Assembly: GCF_023204875.1 (NCBI RefSeq)
Contig: NZ_CP096247.1
Location: 1,054,001 to 1,118,000 of the forward strand
Reading direction: 5' to 3'
DNA length: 64,000 nucleotides
Origin: Prevotella sp. E15-22
GTDB lineage: Bacteria; Bacteroidota; Bacteroidia; Bacteroidales; Bacteroidaceae
The notes under the pieces: model-generated
Database searches by the model: none
What the model saw: only the letters and a program-made list of their open reading frames with translations
What the model was told of the DNA's origin: nothing
Position numbers and translations under genes: made by a program
Shown here: in pieces, positions 13,498 through 21,778 of the stretch
How positions within the stretch are numbered: position 1 is the first letter of the stretch
How the letters are laid out: every line of letters begins with the position of its first letter

Positions 13498-16035
13498 ATG
13501 ACGTTAGAAGAAAAAAAGGCTAACCTTGCCGAAAACGAGGAACTCCTGAATGCTGAAAACGATGCCCAGTCGTGGTTTACGTTTCAGAATATCTATGCCA
13601 TTCTGATCCTGAACTGGCAGTGGTTCTTGCTGACTATGTTTATCTTCTTGTGTGGCGCACTGATTTATCTGCGTTACACAGATCCGACTTACTCGGTGTC
13701 GGCTCGCATGCTGATTAAGGAGGATAAGAATGCCCGTCGTAATACCGGAAATATGCTGGCCAATATGCAGGACCTGGGCTTTATGACCAATTCGGTGGGT
13801 CTGGAGAACGAGATGGAGATCCTGCAGAGTAACGTGCTGCTGCGCAGTGCGGTGAAGGACCTGAAGCTCTACACGGAGTATTACAGCAAGGGTTATGTGA
13901 AGAAGAACCTGACTTACGGCAACCAGCCCATCAACGTGGATCTGGATCCGGTGAGTCTGGATAGTCTGGACAAGTTGATTATGGACGAGACGCGTACCAT
14001 GGAGATGAGCATTGTCCGCAAGGAACAGGTATATGAGGTGAACGGCTTGCTGAAGAAGAATGGTAAGCCTGCGGGCTCGTTCTTAAAGCAGTTTAAGCAA
14101 CTGCCTGCTTCGTGCAAGACGGCCTATGGCACACTGACCTTCACCAAGAATGTGGTGAACAAGGCTGACAGCCTGAATGGTACGTGGATTGTGAAGATTA
14201 TGCCGCCCATGCTGGTGGCTCGCAAATACCTGGCTGCCATGAACGTGGCTGCTACCTCGAAACAGACGGATATCGCTGAGATTACGCTGAAGGATGCGAA
14301 CCCCAAGCGTGGTATCGACTTCCTGCGTGCACTGGTGAACTGCTACAACCGTCAGGCCAATGCTGACAAGAACGAGATTGCGCTGAAGACGGAGGAGTTT
14401 ATCAATGAGCGTATCGAGAAGATCAACGAGGAACTGGGTAAGACGGAGAGTAAGCTGCAGAGCTATAAAAAGGTGAACGAGGTGGTTGACCTGCAGTTGG
14501 ATGCTGCTCAGACACTGCAGATGACGAATGAATACTCTACAAAACTGGCCGAGGCCAGCTCGCAGATCCAGTTGCTGGACTACCTGCGCCAGTATGTGGA
14601 CAACCCTGCCAACCAGTATAGCATCATCCCCTCGAACGTGGGTATGACGGATGCGGCTTCTACGGCGTTGATTACGAGTTACAACCAGACTGTGCAGGAC
14701 CGCAACCGCTATCTGCAGACTGCCAGTGCGCATGCACCTCAGGTGCTGACACTGACCAGCACGCTAGACCAGTTGCAGGTGTCTATCATCAATGCCTTGA
14801 CGCAGGCCCGCCGCTCGGCTGAGATCCAACGCAAGAGTGTGCAGGACCAGTACTCGAAGTACCAGAGTCGTGTGGGTAAGACGCCCGACCAGGAGCGTGT
14901 GCTCACAGAGATTGGTCGCCAACAGGAGGTGCGCTCGGGCTTGTACCTGATGCTGCTGCAGAAGCGCGAGGAGAACAGTATCTCGCTGGCTGCTACGGCC
15001 GATAAGGGTAAACTGATTGACGATCCTCAGTATCTGGGCATCGTGAGTCCTAAGCGTTCTATCATCCTTCTGGCTGCCTTGGTACTGGGCTTTGCCCTGC
15101 CCCTGCTGGTGCTGTTCCTCATCAGCTTCTTCCGCTACCGTATTGAGGGTCGCGATGATGTGATGAAGTTGACCAGTCTGCCCATCGTGGCTGATGTGCC
15201 CGTGGCCAGCGATAGTGTGAAGACGACTGCCGGCATCGTGGTGCAGGCTAACAAAAATAACCAGATTGACGAGATATTCCGCTCGCTGCGTACGAACATC
15301 CAGTTCCTGATGAAGGAGAACGAGAAGGTGATCCTCTTTACCTCGTCTACGTCGGGTGAGGGTAAGACGTTCCTGGCCGCTAACCTGGCCGTGTCGTTCG
15401 CATTGCTGGGTAAGAAGGTGGTGCTCTGCGGCTTGGACATCCGTAAGCCTGCGTTGGGTAAGTTGTTCAACGTGAGCGACCGTAAGGCTGGTGCTACGGC
15501 ACTGCTGGTGAAGAACGAGGTGACCACGGCTGACGTGCGCGCCCAGATCACTCCCTCGGGTGTGAACGACAATCTCGACCTGCTGCTGGCTGGTCCTACG
15601 CCTCCTAACCCCACTGAGCTGTTGGCCCGCCGCAACATGCAGGATATCATCGAGATTCTGAAACAGCAGTATGACTATGTGATTCTTGATACGGCTCCTG
15701 TGGGTCTGGTGACGGATACACTGCAGATCGCTAAGTTCACGAACGTGAGCTGCTATGTGTGTCGTGCCGACTACACGCCAAAGGCTAACCTGGGTGTGGT
15801 GAACACGCTGGCTAAGGAGAACAAGTTGCCGAACACGTGCATCATCCTGAATGGTGTGGATATGTCGAAGAAGAAGTATGGCTACTACTATGGCTACGGC
15901 AAGTATGGCAAGTACGGACGCTACGGCTACGGTCGCTATGGCTATGGTAAGTATGGCTATGGCAACTATGGAAACTACGGAAATTATGCTGACTCGCGCT
16001 ACAGTAACAAGAACGATGATAGTATTAAGAAATGA
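13498..16035 (+). CDS. Wzc-type polysaccharide co-polymerase / tyrosine autokinase
   Basis: 845 residues. A transmembrane helix near residues 36-57 and a second near 520-545 bracket a periplasmic Wzz-like domain with long coiled coils (about 265-480). The C-terminal BY-kinase has Walker A SSTSGEGKTF (about 616-625) and the Walker-type segment YDYVILDTAPVG (about 722-733). The tail is extremely Tyr/Gly-rich, with about 18 tyrosines in YGYGKYGKYGRYGYG-like repeats, the autophosphorylation cluster. It controls chain length and export of capsule or exopolysaccharide together with the Wza protein downstream. It overlaps the next gene by four bases (ATGA). No glycosyltransferases are in the window. 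Confidence 0.93.
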   Translation: MTLEEKKANLAENEELLNAENDAQSWFTFQNIYAILILNWQWFLLTMFIFLCGALIYLRYTDPTYSVSARMLIKEDKNARRNTGNMLANMQDLGFMTNSVGLENEMEILQSNVLLRSAVKDLKLYTEYYSKGYVKKNLTYGNQPINVDLDPVSLDSLDKLIMDETRTMEMSIVRKEQVYEVNGLLKKNGKPAGSFLKQFKQLPASCKTAYGTLTFTKNVVNKADSLNGTWIVKIMPPMLVARKYLAAMNVAATSKQTDIAEITLKDANPKRGIDFLRALVNCYNRQANADKNEIALKTEEFINERIEKINEELGKTESKLQSYKKVNEVVDLQLDAAQTLQMTNEYSTKLAEASSQIQLLDYLRQYVDNPANQYSIIPSNVGMTDAASTALITSYNQTVQDRNRYLQTASAHAPQVLTLTSTLDQLQVSIINALTQARRSAEIQRKSVQDQYSKYQSRVGKTPDQERVLTEIGRQQEVRSGLYLMLLQKREENSISLAATADKGKLIDDPQYLGIVSPKRSIILLAALVLGFALPLLVLFLISFFRYRIEGRDDVMKLTSLPIVADVPVASDSVKTTAGIVVQANKNNQIDEIFRSLRTNIQFLMKENEKVILFTSSTSGEGKTFLAANLAVSFALLGKKVVLCGLDIRKPALGKLFNVSDRKAGATALLVKNEVTTADVRAQITPSGVNDNLDLLLAGPTPPNPTELLARRNMQDIIEILKQQYDYVILDTAPVGLVTDTLQIAKFTNVSCYVCRADYTPKANLGVVNTLAKENKLPNTCIILNGVDMSKKKYGYYYGYGKYGKYGRYGYGRYGYGKYGYGNYGNYGNYADSRYSNKNDDSIKK

Positions 16036-16463
16036 CTATAGCTGTTGATTTTGATGGCACCATCGTGGAGCATCGCTACCCACAGATTGGTGAGGAGATA
16101 CCTTTTGCCGTGGAAACACTGAAGATGCTGGTCCAGGACCATCACAAGCTGATCCTGTGGTCTGTCCGTGAGGGCGAACTGCTGGAGGAGGCTGTGAACT
16201 GGTGTAAGGAGCGTGGACTGGAGTTTTATGCGGTGAACCGTGACTATCCTGAGGAGACGGTGGAGAACAACCCGCATTTTTCGCGCAAGCTGAAGGCGGA
16301 CATGTTTATCGATGACCGTAACCTGGGGGGACTGCCCGACTGGGGGACCATGTATCGCATGATTAAGCATCATCGTAAATGGGAACACCTGATTGACGAG
16401 GCGGGACATAACTCGTTTGAGTGGCACCGCCCGCCAAAGAAAAAGCACTGGTGGCAGTTCTAA
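16032..16463 (+). CDS. HAD-like hydrolase of the BT0820 type
   Basis: 143 residues starting MTIAVDFDGTIVEHRYP, with the HAD motif DxDGT; the second acidic motif is FIDDRNLGG. It overlaps the kinase gene by four bases, so translation is coupled. Members are small phosphatase-like proteins of unknown substrate; a role within polysaccharide synthesis is suggested only by position. The classic motif II Ser/Thr and motif III Lys are not obvious to me. Confidence 0.8.
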   Translation: MTIAVDFDGTIVEHRYPQIGEEIPFAVETLKMLVQDHHKLILWSVREGELLEEAVNWCKERGLEFYAVNRDYPEETVENNPHFSRKLKADMFIDDRNLGGLPDWGTMYRMIKHHRKWEHLIDEAGHNSFEWHRPPKKKHWWQF

Positions 16464-16497
16464 CGCCCTGTTTTTTGAATCATAAAAAAATAAGTAT

Positions 16498-17307
16498 ATG
16501 AAGAAACTGAGTCTTATTTTTGTTGTATCAGTGGTATCACTGGTGATGGCTTCCTTCTCTTCGTGCGGCAGCGTGAAGAACATTGCCTATATCCAGAATA
16601 GTGATAGTGTCAACTACGAGAAGTCGCAGTATCTCTATGATGCGAAGATCATGCCGAAGGATGAGATTACCATCACGGTGAACACGACGGATCCTGAGGT
16701 GTCGCTGCCCTATAACCTGCTGATGCAGAATGCTTACCAGCAGGGTCGTACACTGTCGTCGGGTGCTGGTGGTACGCTGATGCCTTACCTTGTGGATAAT
16801 GAGGGTTGCATCAACTTCCCAGTGATTGGTCGTCTGCATGTGGCTGGCTTGACCAAGCGTCAGTGCGAGCGCATGATCCAGGAGAAGATCAAGCCGTTCC
16901 TGGCTGAGAACGAGAACCCTATCGTCACCGTGCGCATGTCGAGCTACTCAATCTCGGTACTGGGTGAGGTGGCTAAGCCAGGTAGTTATATGGTGTCGCG
17001 TGAGGAGATTAACGTGTTTGAGGCGCTGGCTCAGGCTGGTGACCTGACGATCTATGGTGTGCGCGACCGTGTGAAACTGATTCGTAAGAACCCTGATGGA
17101 CAGAAGGAGGTGCACACGCTGAACCTGAACGATGCGGGCATCGTGAACTCACCTTATTACTATCTGCAGCAGAACGATATCCTGTATGTGGAGCCTAACA
17201 AGGTGAAGGCGCAGAACTCTAGCGTGGGTAGCATGACAACGTTGTGGTTCAGTGCTACGAGCATCCTCATCTCACTGACTTCTCTGATGTATAACATTCT
17301 TAAGTAA
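16498..17307 (+). CDS. Wza-like polysaccharide export lipoprotein
   Basis: 269 residues. The signal peptide ends in the lipobox SFSSCG (Cys near residue 23). The poly_export region follows (AKIMPKDEITITVNTTDPEV, then NEGCINFPVIGRLHVAGLT) and an SLBB-type domain (ISVLGEVAKPGSYMVSREEI). The C-terminal hydrophobic helix is the outer-membrane-spanning segment expected of Wza. It works with the Wzc kinase upstream to export exopolysaccharide. It starts 34 bases after the HAD gene. Confidence 0.92.
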   Translation: MKKLSLIFVVSVVSLVMASFSSCGSVKNIAYIQNSDSVNYEKSQYLYDAKIMPKDEITITVNTTDPEVSLPYNLLMQNAYQQGRTLSSGAGGTLMPYLVDNEGCINFPVIGRLHVAGLTKRQCERMIQEKIKPFLAENENPIVTVRMSSYSISVLGEVAKPGSYMVSREEINVFEALAQAGDLTIYGVRDRVKLIRKNPDGQKEVHTLNLNDAGIVNSPYYYLQQNDILYVEPNKVKAQNSSVGSMTTLWFSATSILISLTSLMYNILK

Positions 17308-17313
17308 ACAGTC

Positions 17314-17496
17314 ATGGCAGAGGAACATCATCATCACCATCATCATCACAAGAAGGATGGTGCCAGTCTTTTTAAGCAGCGTTCGCTGCAGGCTATCGAA
17401 ACCCGAAGGAGGGTGGAGAAAGTGCTGAAGGTTTTTTTGGTGGTTTTGGCCATTGTCATGGCGTTGGCTGTGGTTGCTTCGCAATTTATTATGTAA
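17314..17496 (+). CDS. Small His-rich single-pass membrane protein
   Basis: 60 residues, starting six bases after the Wza gene, so in the same operon. The N terminus MAEE is followed by eight consecutive histidines and KK, then an amphipathic basic segment (FKQRSLQAIETRRRVEKV) and one transmembrane helix (LKVFLVVLAIVMALAVVASQFI). I do not recognise the family. The His tract could bind Ni, Zn or Cu. The operon position suggests a link to exopolysaccharide export or its regulation. Confidence 0.75.
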   Translation: MAEEHHHHHHHHKKDGASLFKQRSLQAIETRRRVEKVLKVFLVVLAIVMALAVVASQFIM

Positions 17497-17527
17497 AATT
17501 GCGAAACAACTTTTCTATCATATAAAG

Positions 17528-17558
17528 GCGTTTCAGGGAAACCTGAAATGCTTTTTTT
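17528..17558 (+). terminator. Terminator of the exopolysaccharide operon
   Basis: GCGTTTCAGG and CCTGAAATGC form a ten-pair stem (one G-T pair) with a GAAA tetraloop, followed by seven T. Confidence 0.9.
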
Positions 17559-17656
17559 GTTGTTGGGCCTAGCCCAACGGGCTTGTGTTGGGCGAAGCCC
17601 ACGACCTATTTTTGCGGGCGAAGCCCACTGATATTTATGCGGGCAAAGCCCGCGGT

Positions 17657-18150
17657 GTCTCAACTCACCCAACCCTCTCTTACCGTAAGAGAGGGCTTCG
17701 ACCCACCCCCGGCCCCCTCCCTCTCCAGGGAGGGCTCCAACTGACTACGGGCAGCGACCGCCCTTCGTCAGGGTTTTGGTATCCTTGACCCATCAAAGAG
17801 TCAAGGATGCGCTCTTTTCGGCTAGCGCGGTGGGAAATCAATGAGAGATGAAAGATATGAGATGAGAAATTAAAGATGAAAAATGAGAGATGAAAGATAT
17901 GAGATGAAAGGCGAAAGAAACAACCTCCATGAAGATGCAAATGGGGCGATAGCCGAAAAAAACGCCAAGCCGGACCTTTGATGGTCCGAGCTTACCTTAA
18001 TGTAAGAGCGACGGGTAGTCGCGGTTGGAGCCCTCCCTGGAAAGGGAGGGGGCCGGGGGTGGGTCGAAGCCCTCCTTAGGCAAGGAGGGTTGGGTGGTTG
18101 TGAAAAAAAATAATTCGTTGAAGGTAAGAGAGGGTAGGGTGAGTTGAGAC
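17657..18150. repeat. Large inverted repeat, near-perfect arms
   Basis: 17694-17741 matches the reverse complement of 18024-18071 with one mismatch in 48 bases; 17657-17684 matches the reverse complement of 18123-18150 almost exactly. The inner loop is about 280 bases. Folded, it would form a cruciform or very long RNA stem. Confidence 0.85.
17841..17898. repeat. ATGAGAGATGAAAGAT simple repeat, two copies
   Basis: The 16-mer occurs at 17841-17856 and 17883-17898 within a wider GATGAAA-rich stretch. The same 16-mer recurs inside aguA at 20132-20147. Confidence 0.85.
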
Positions 18151-18301
18151 CCTGCAGCGCCAGCTGCAAAAAAGGGAAGGACGGGGTTACGGATTAACGG
18201 AATTACGGAGAAATGGAGAGAGGGAGAAAGGGATTAACGGAAAAAGGGAATTACGGAATAATGGAAAAAGGGGCCGAAACCCCTTTGTGATAAAAAAGAA
18301 A

Positions 18302-19156
18302 TTAGTCGATAAAGCGAGAGGTGAGATTGGTGTAAGACTCAATCCGCCTGTCGCGCAGGAAAGGCCACCAGCGGCGAACCTGCTCACTGCGCTTAAGATC
18401 AACATCAATGACGGTTTCTACCTCCTGGTCGGTGGGCGCCTCATAAAGGAGCTCACCCTGCGGCCCAGCTACAAAGCTGGTGCCCCAGAAAGGCACACCA
18501 TCCTCGTCGCCCACACGGTTGACCGTGATAACGGGCAGACCGTTGGCCACGGCATGGCCACGCTGCACCGTCTGCCAGGCCATACGCTGGCGCTCCTGCT
18601 CGTCGCGAGTGTCATGAGGGTCATAGCCAATGGCGGTGGGATAGATGAGCATCTCGGCACCCGCCAGGGCCATGAGACGTGCTGCCTCGGGATACCACTG
18701 GTCCCAGCAGACGAGTACGCCCAACTTTCCTACTGAGGTCTGGATGGGCTGGAAACCGAGGTCGCCGGGGGTGAAATAGAACTTCTCGTAGTAACCAGGA
18801 TCGTCGGGGATATGCATCTTGCGATAGATGCCTGCAATGGAGCCGTCTTTCTCGAGCACCACCGCGGTGTTATGATAGAGTCCTGCGGCACGACGCTCGA
18901 AGAGTGAGGTGACGATGACAATCTGCAGTTCCTTGGCCAAGGCACCGAAAAACTCGGTGGAGGGGCCTGGAATGGGCTCTGCCTGGTCGAAGAGGTTGAC
19001 ATCCTCTACCTGGCAGAAATACAAGCCATTATGAAGCTCCTGAAGGACTACCAGTTCTGCGCCTTCGTGGGCGAGTTTGCGTATCTTCTCGGCCAAGCGC
19101 TGCTTGTTGGCCTCGATATCGGGGGTGTTGTGTTGCTGAATGATTCCTGTTTTCAT
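18302..19156 (-). CDS. aguB: N-carbamoylputrescine amidase
   Basis: 284 residues of the nitrilase superfamily. The Glu-Lys-Cys triad is visible: Glu in VVLQELHNGLYF, Lys in GIYRKMHIPDDPGYYEKFYF, Cys in GVLVCWDQWYPEAARLM. It converts N-carbamoylputrescine to putrescine, ammonia and CO2 in the agmatine route. It lies 99 bases after agmatine deiminase on the same strand, with family B repeat DNA between them. The length and motifs match the family closely. Confidence 0.93.
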   Translation of the reverse strand: MKTGIIQQHNTPDIEANKQRLAEKIRKLAHEGAELVVLQELHNGLYFCQVEDVNLFDQAEPIPGPSTEFFGALAKELQIVIVTSLFERRAAGLYHNTAVVLEKDGSIAGIYRKMHIPDDPGYYEKFYFTPGDLGFQPIQTSVGKLGVLVCWDQWYPEAARLMALAGAEMLIYPTAIGYDPHDTRDEQERQRMAWQTVQRGHAVANGLPVITVNRVGDEDGVPFWGTSFVAGPQGELLYEAPTDQEVETVIDVDLKRSEQVRRWWPFLRDRRIESYTNLTSRFID

Positions 19157-19181
19157 AATTATTGATTTTGGGTGTGTGGGG

Positions 19182-19273
19182 GCTGCGACGGTGTCGCAGC
19201 TTACGGGATGAAGGACTTATTGATAGTATTGCATGTCGCAGCTTACGAGAAAGGGTTATTGATAGTATTGCAT
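19182..19273. repeat. Family B palindrome and tandem duplication of the aguA 3' end
   Basis: A family B hairpin (GCTGCGAC GGT GTCGCAGC, 19182-19200) begins a tandem duplication: GTCGCAGCTTACG, a short variable stretch, then TTATTGATAGTATTGCAT occurs twice (about 19193-19234 and 19235-19273). The second copy holds the real aguA stop codon. Confidence 0.8.
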
Positions 19274-20335
19274 GGTGCAGCAATGGAGCGAGCCATGCTG
19301 CTTGATAACGGCCCGGCAGTCGATGCCAATGATCTCACGGTCGGGGAAGGCCTCACCAATGATGCGCATGGCCTCTGCATCGAGGTCTGGCTGTGCATAG
19401 GTGGGCACCAACACTGCACCATTGATGATGAGGTAGTTGGCATAGGTGGCTGGGAGCCTGTCGCCATTTGCAACGGCGTCACCGCTCTCTATACCTTCTG
19501 CAACGATGGCATCGTTGACTACAGAACCTTCTGCCACAGGCGGGTCATAGATAGGACGGGGAAGAGGGAGTTTCAGCAGACGGTAGGGCTTGCCTTCCAG
19601 AGTGCGCAGGGCTTTCAACTCTTCTTCCATCAGGGCCAGGTCGGGATGGTCAGCATCGCCACCGGTATAGACAATGGTGTCGTTGGGACAGATGCGTGCC
19701 AGCGTGTCGATATGGCCATCGGTGTCATCGCCAATCAGGGAGCCGTGGTTGAGCCACACCACGCGCTCGGCACCCAGATATGCTTTGAGGCGTTCCTCTA
19801 TCTGGGTCTGTGTGAGGGGCTGGTTTCTGTGAGGTGCCATCAGGCAACAGGTGGTGGTAAAAATGGTGCCTTTGCCATCACTCTCGATAGAGCCGCCCTC
19901 GAGGACGAAGTCGAGATGGTCTTCGTAGTTGCCCTTGACCAGTCCCTGCTCGTAGAGGTGCTTGTTGATGGCGTTGTCGAGCTTCGCCTCGAACTTCTCG
20001 CCCCAGCCGTTGAACTGGAAATCGAGAAGTTTGATGTCTGATGTCTGATGTCTGATGTCTGATGTATCCTCAACGGTGATGAAGCCATGGTCGCGCGCCC
20101 AGGTGTCGTTGGTGGGACAGGAAGATGAAAGATGAGAGATGAAAGATGTGGTTAGTCCTGAATCTTTTGGGGCTACCACCAGCAGGGTCTCGCGCTTTGA
20201 TATCTCGCGTGCCATCTCTTCATAAACAGCGGTGATCTCGGGGAGAATAGGGGCCCAGTCCGTGTCCTTGTGAGGCCACGTGAGTTGCACCATGCTTTGG
20301 GGCTCCCATTCCGCGAGCATTCGTCTTTTCGTCAT
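19256..20335 (-). CDS. aguA: Agmatine deiminase
   Basis: 359 residues. It has MLAEWEPQSMVQLTWPHKDTDW at the start, TNDTWARDHG in the first third and the catalytic Cys segment HGSLHCCTMQ near the end, all typical of peptidyl-arginine-deiminase-fold agmatine deiminases. It hydrolyses agmatine to N-carbamoylputrescine and ammonia. ATG 20335 overlaps the thrC stop (ATGA). Two segments look inserted: SGLTTSFISHLSSS (about 20114-20160), encoded by the GATGAAAGATGAGA repeat, and TSDIRHQTSDIK (20033-20067), encoded by GATGTCT heptamers. The conserved motifs remain, so function is likely kept. Confidence 0.92.
   Translation of the reverse strand: MTKRRMLAEWEPQSMVQLTWPHKDTDWAPILPEITAVYEEMAREISKRETLLVVAPKDSGLTTSFISHLSSSCPTNDTWARDHGFITVEDTSDIRHQTSDIKLLDFQFNGWGEKFEAKLDNAINKHLYEQGLVKGNYEDHLDFVLEGGSIESDGKGTIFTTTCCLMAPHRNQPLTQTQIEERLKAYLGAERVVWLNHGSLIGDDTDGHIDTLARICPNDTIVYTGGDADHPDLALMEEELKALRTLEGKPYRLLKLPLPRPIYDPPVAEGSVVNDAIVAEGIESGDAVANGDRLPATYANYLIINGAVLVPTYAQPDLDAEAMRIIGEAFPDREIIGIDCRAVIKQHGSLHCCTMQYYQ
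20033..20067. repeat. In-frame GATGTCT heptamer repeat in aguA
   Basis: Five tandem heptamers (the last is GATGTAT) are translated on the minus strand as repeated TSDIRHQ between TVED and LLDFQFNGWG. Confidence 0.9.
20121..20148. repeat. In-frame GATGAAAGATGAGA repeat in aguA
   Basis: It includes the 16-mer ATGAGAGATGAAAGAT (20132-20147), also present twice in the intergenic region at 17.84-17.90 kb. Here it encodes TSFISHLSSS. Confidence 0.85.
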
Positions 20336-21726
20336 TGTGCTAACAAGTATTTCTTAAAGTCATCAAAGTTCTTGGTCATGGGCACACTTTGCTTCTGGCC
20401 CTTCATGAAGGCTGCCAGACGCTCAGGAATCTCCACGTCGATGCCCAGGATCTCGTCGACCTTCTCCTTGAACTTAGCCGGATGGGCCGTCTCGCAGAAC
20501 ACGCCGATCTCGCCGGGCTTGAGTTGTTCCTCGAGGGCACGATAGCCACAGGCTCCGTGAGGATCGAGGATATAGCCTGTCTCCTTATAGCACTGGCGCA
20601 TGGTCTCGCGGATCTGCTCGTCGCTATAGGTGGCACCACTGATGAGCGAGGTGATGCGCTGGTGGGTCTCCTCGGGCGACAGTTTGCCGTTCTGGGAATA
20701 GAGGTTGATGATACGGGCAAAGTTGGAGGGATCGCCCACATCCATGGCGTTGGCCAGTGTCTGCTTAGAGGGCTTGGGGTTGTACTGGCCCGTCTGCAGA
20801 TAATTATAGAAGATATCGTTGGCATTATTAGCCGCGATGAAACGCTTGACGGGCATGCCCATCTGATGGCCAAACAGGGCCGCACAGATGTTGCCGAAGT
20901 TGCCGGAAGGAACGCAGATGACGATGTCTGAGGGCTGATGGCCGAGGGCTGAGAGTTGTGCTACGGCATTGAAATAATAGAAGGCCTGGGGCAGGAAACG
21001 CGCCACGTTGATAGAGTTGGCCGAGGTGAGCATCATGTGCTCGTTGAGTTCCTGGTCCATGAAGGCACTCTTGACCAATGCCTGACAGTCGTCGAAGACA
21101 CCATCGACCTCGATGGCTGTGATATTCTTGCCCAGGGTGGTAAACTGGCACTCCTGGATGGGTGACACTTTGCCCTTGGGATAGAGTACATAGACATGAA
21201 TGCCCTCGACACCCAGGAAGCCGTTGGCCACGGCAGAGCCTGTGTCGCCAGAGGTGGCCACAAGGACGTTGACTTCCTTGTTGGCTGCAACACTGTTGCA
21301 GCTTACGGGGAAGGATGAACTGCCGTGACGCAGGAAATACTGCAGCAGGCGCGCCATGAAGCGGGCACCAACATCCTTGAAGGCCAGGGTGGGACCATGG
21401 AAGAGTTCCAGGGAGTAGATATTCTTGCCTTGCAAGCGTCCTTCGGCCGAGCGGTCCTTGACCTTGACCACAGGGCAGGGGAACTGCAGGGTGTCGTATA
21501 CCAGGTCCTGCAGACTGTCCAGGTCTACATCGTCGCCAAAGAAGGCACTGGCCACATTGAAGGCAATGTCCTGGAACGACATGTTCGGCATGTCGGTGAA
21601 GAACTGCTTGGGCAACTGGTGAATCACTTCGGGCATATAGAGTCCGCGGTCTTCGGCCAGGCCTTTTACCACGGCCTTGCGCAGGTCAGCCACAGGGGCT
21701 TTTCCATTGGTGCTATAGTATTTCAT
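20332..21726 (-). CDS. thrC: Threonine synthase
   Basis: 464 residues, PLP-dependent: it makes threonine from O-phosphohomoserine. It starts MKYYSTNGKAPVADLRKAVVKGLAEDRGLYMP and has the PLP-lysine region LAFKDVGARF and the cofactor loop ATSGDTGSAVANGF. ATG 21726 is chosen as the family N terminus begins there; the longer frame reads through an intergenic repeat. An extra segment SSSFPVSCNSVAA, encoded by a family B palindrome (21284-21302), lies between LQYFLRHG and NKEVNVLVATSG. It is third in the thrA to thrC series and overlaps aguA by four bases. Confidence 0.95.
   Translation of the reverse strand: MKYYSTNGKAPVADLRKAVVKGLAEDRGLYMPEVIHQLPKQFFTDMPNMSFQDIAFNVASAFFGDDVDLDSLQDLVYDTLQFPCPVVKVKDRSAEGRLQGKNIYSLELFHGPTLAFKDVGARFMARLLQYFLRHGSSSFPVSCNSVAANKEVNVLVATSGDTGSAVANGFLGVEGIHVYVLYPKGKVSPIQECQFTTLGKNITAIEVDGVFDDCQALVKSAFMDQELNEHMMLTSANSINVARFLPQAFYYFNAVAQLSALGHQPSDIVICVPSGNFGNICAALFGHQMGMPVKRFIAANNANDIFYNYLQTGQYNPKPSKQTLANAMDVGDPSNFARIINLYSQNGKLSPEETHQRITSLISGATYSDEQIRETMRQCYKETGYILDPHGACGYRALEEQLKPGEIGVFCETAHPAKFKEKVDEILGIDVEIPERLAAFMKGQKQSVPMTKNFDDFKKYLLAQ
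21284..21319. repeat. Family B palindrome inside thrC
   Basis: GCTGCAAC ACT GTTGCAGC (21284-21302) followed by TTACGGGGAAGGATGAA. Relative to the family stem, the sixth base pair has changed on both sides (G-C to A-T). On the minus strand it reads VSCNSVAA. Confidence 0.85.
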
Positions 21727-21730
21727 ATAG

Positions 21731-21778
21731 TTGAGAATTGATAATTGACAATTAAGAATTGACAATTGAGAATTTTAA
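21731..21778. repeat. Short AT-rich tandem repeat
   Basis: Units of the kind GAGAATTGATAATT / GACAATTAAGAATT fill the space between thrC and the apgM-type gene. Confidence 0.75.

Larger units (their letters stand above)
17559..18301. other. Gene-free repeat region with large inverted repeat
   Basis: About 740 bases without a credible gene. It holds GGGCGAAGCCC-type palindromes (about 17568-17655), a long inverted repeat (17657-17741 with 18024-18150), ATGAGAGATGAAAGAT repeats, a hairpin around ATCCTTGAC/GTCAAGGAT (about 17782-17808) and a GGATTAACGGAATTACGGA-type simple repeat near 18190-18260. Confidence 0.8.

Noticed and set aside
17320..17343. Vector-derived His tag
   Set aside because: The eight His codons lie in a natural operon with proper spacing to wza and are followed by a membrane helix; there is no cloning-site sequence around them.
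13498..17496. Complete capsule locus
   Set aside because: Only Wzc, HAD, Wza and a small protein are present; no glycosyltransferase, flippase or polymerase gene follows before the terminator.
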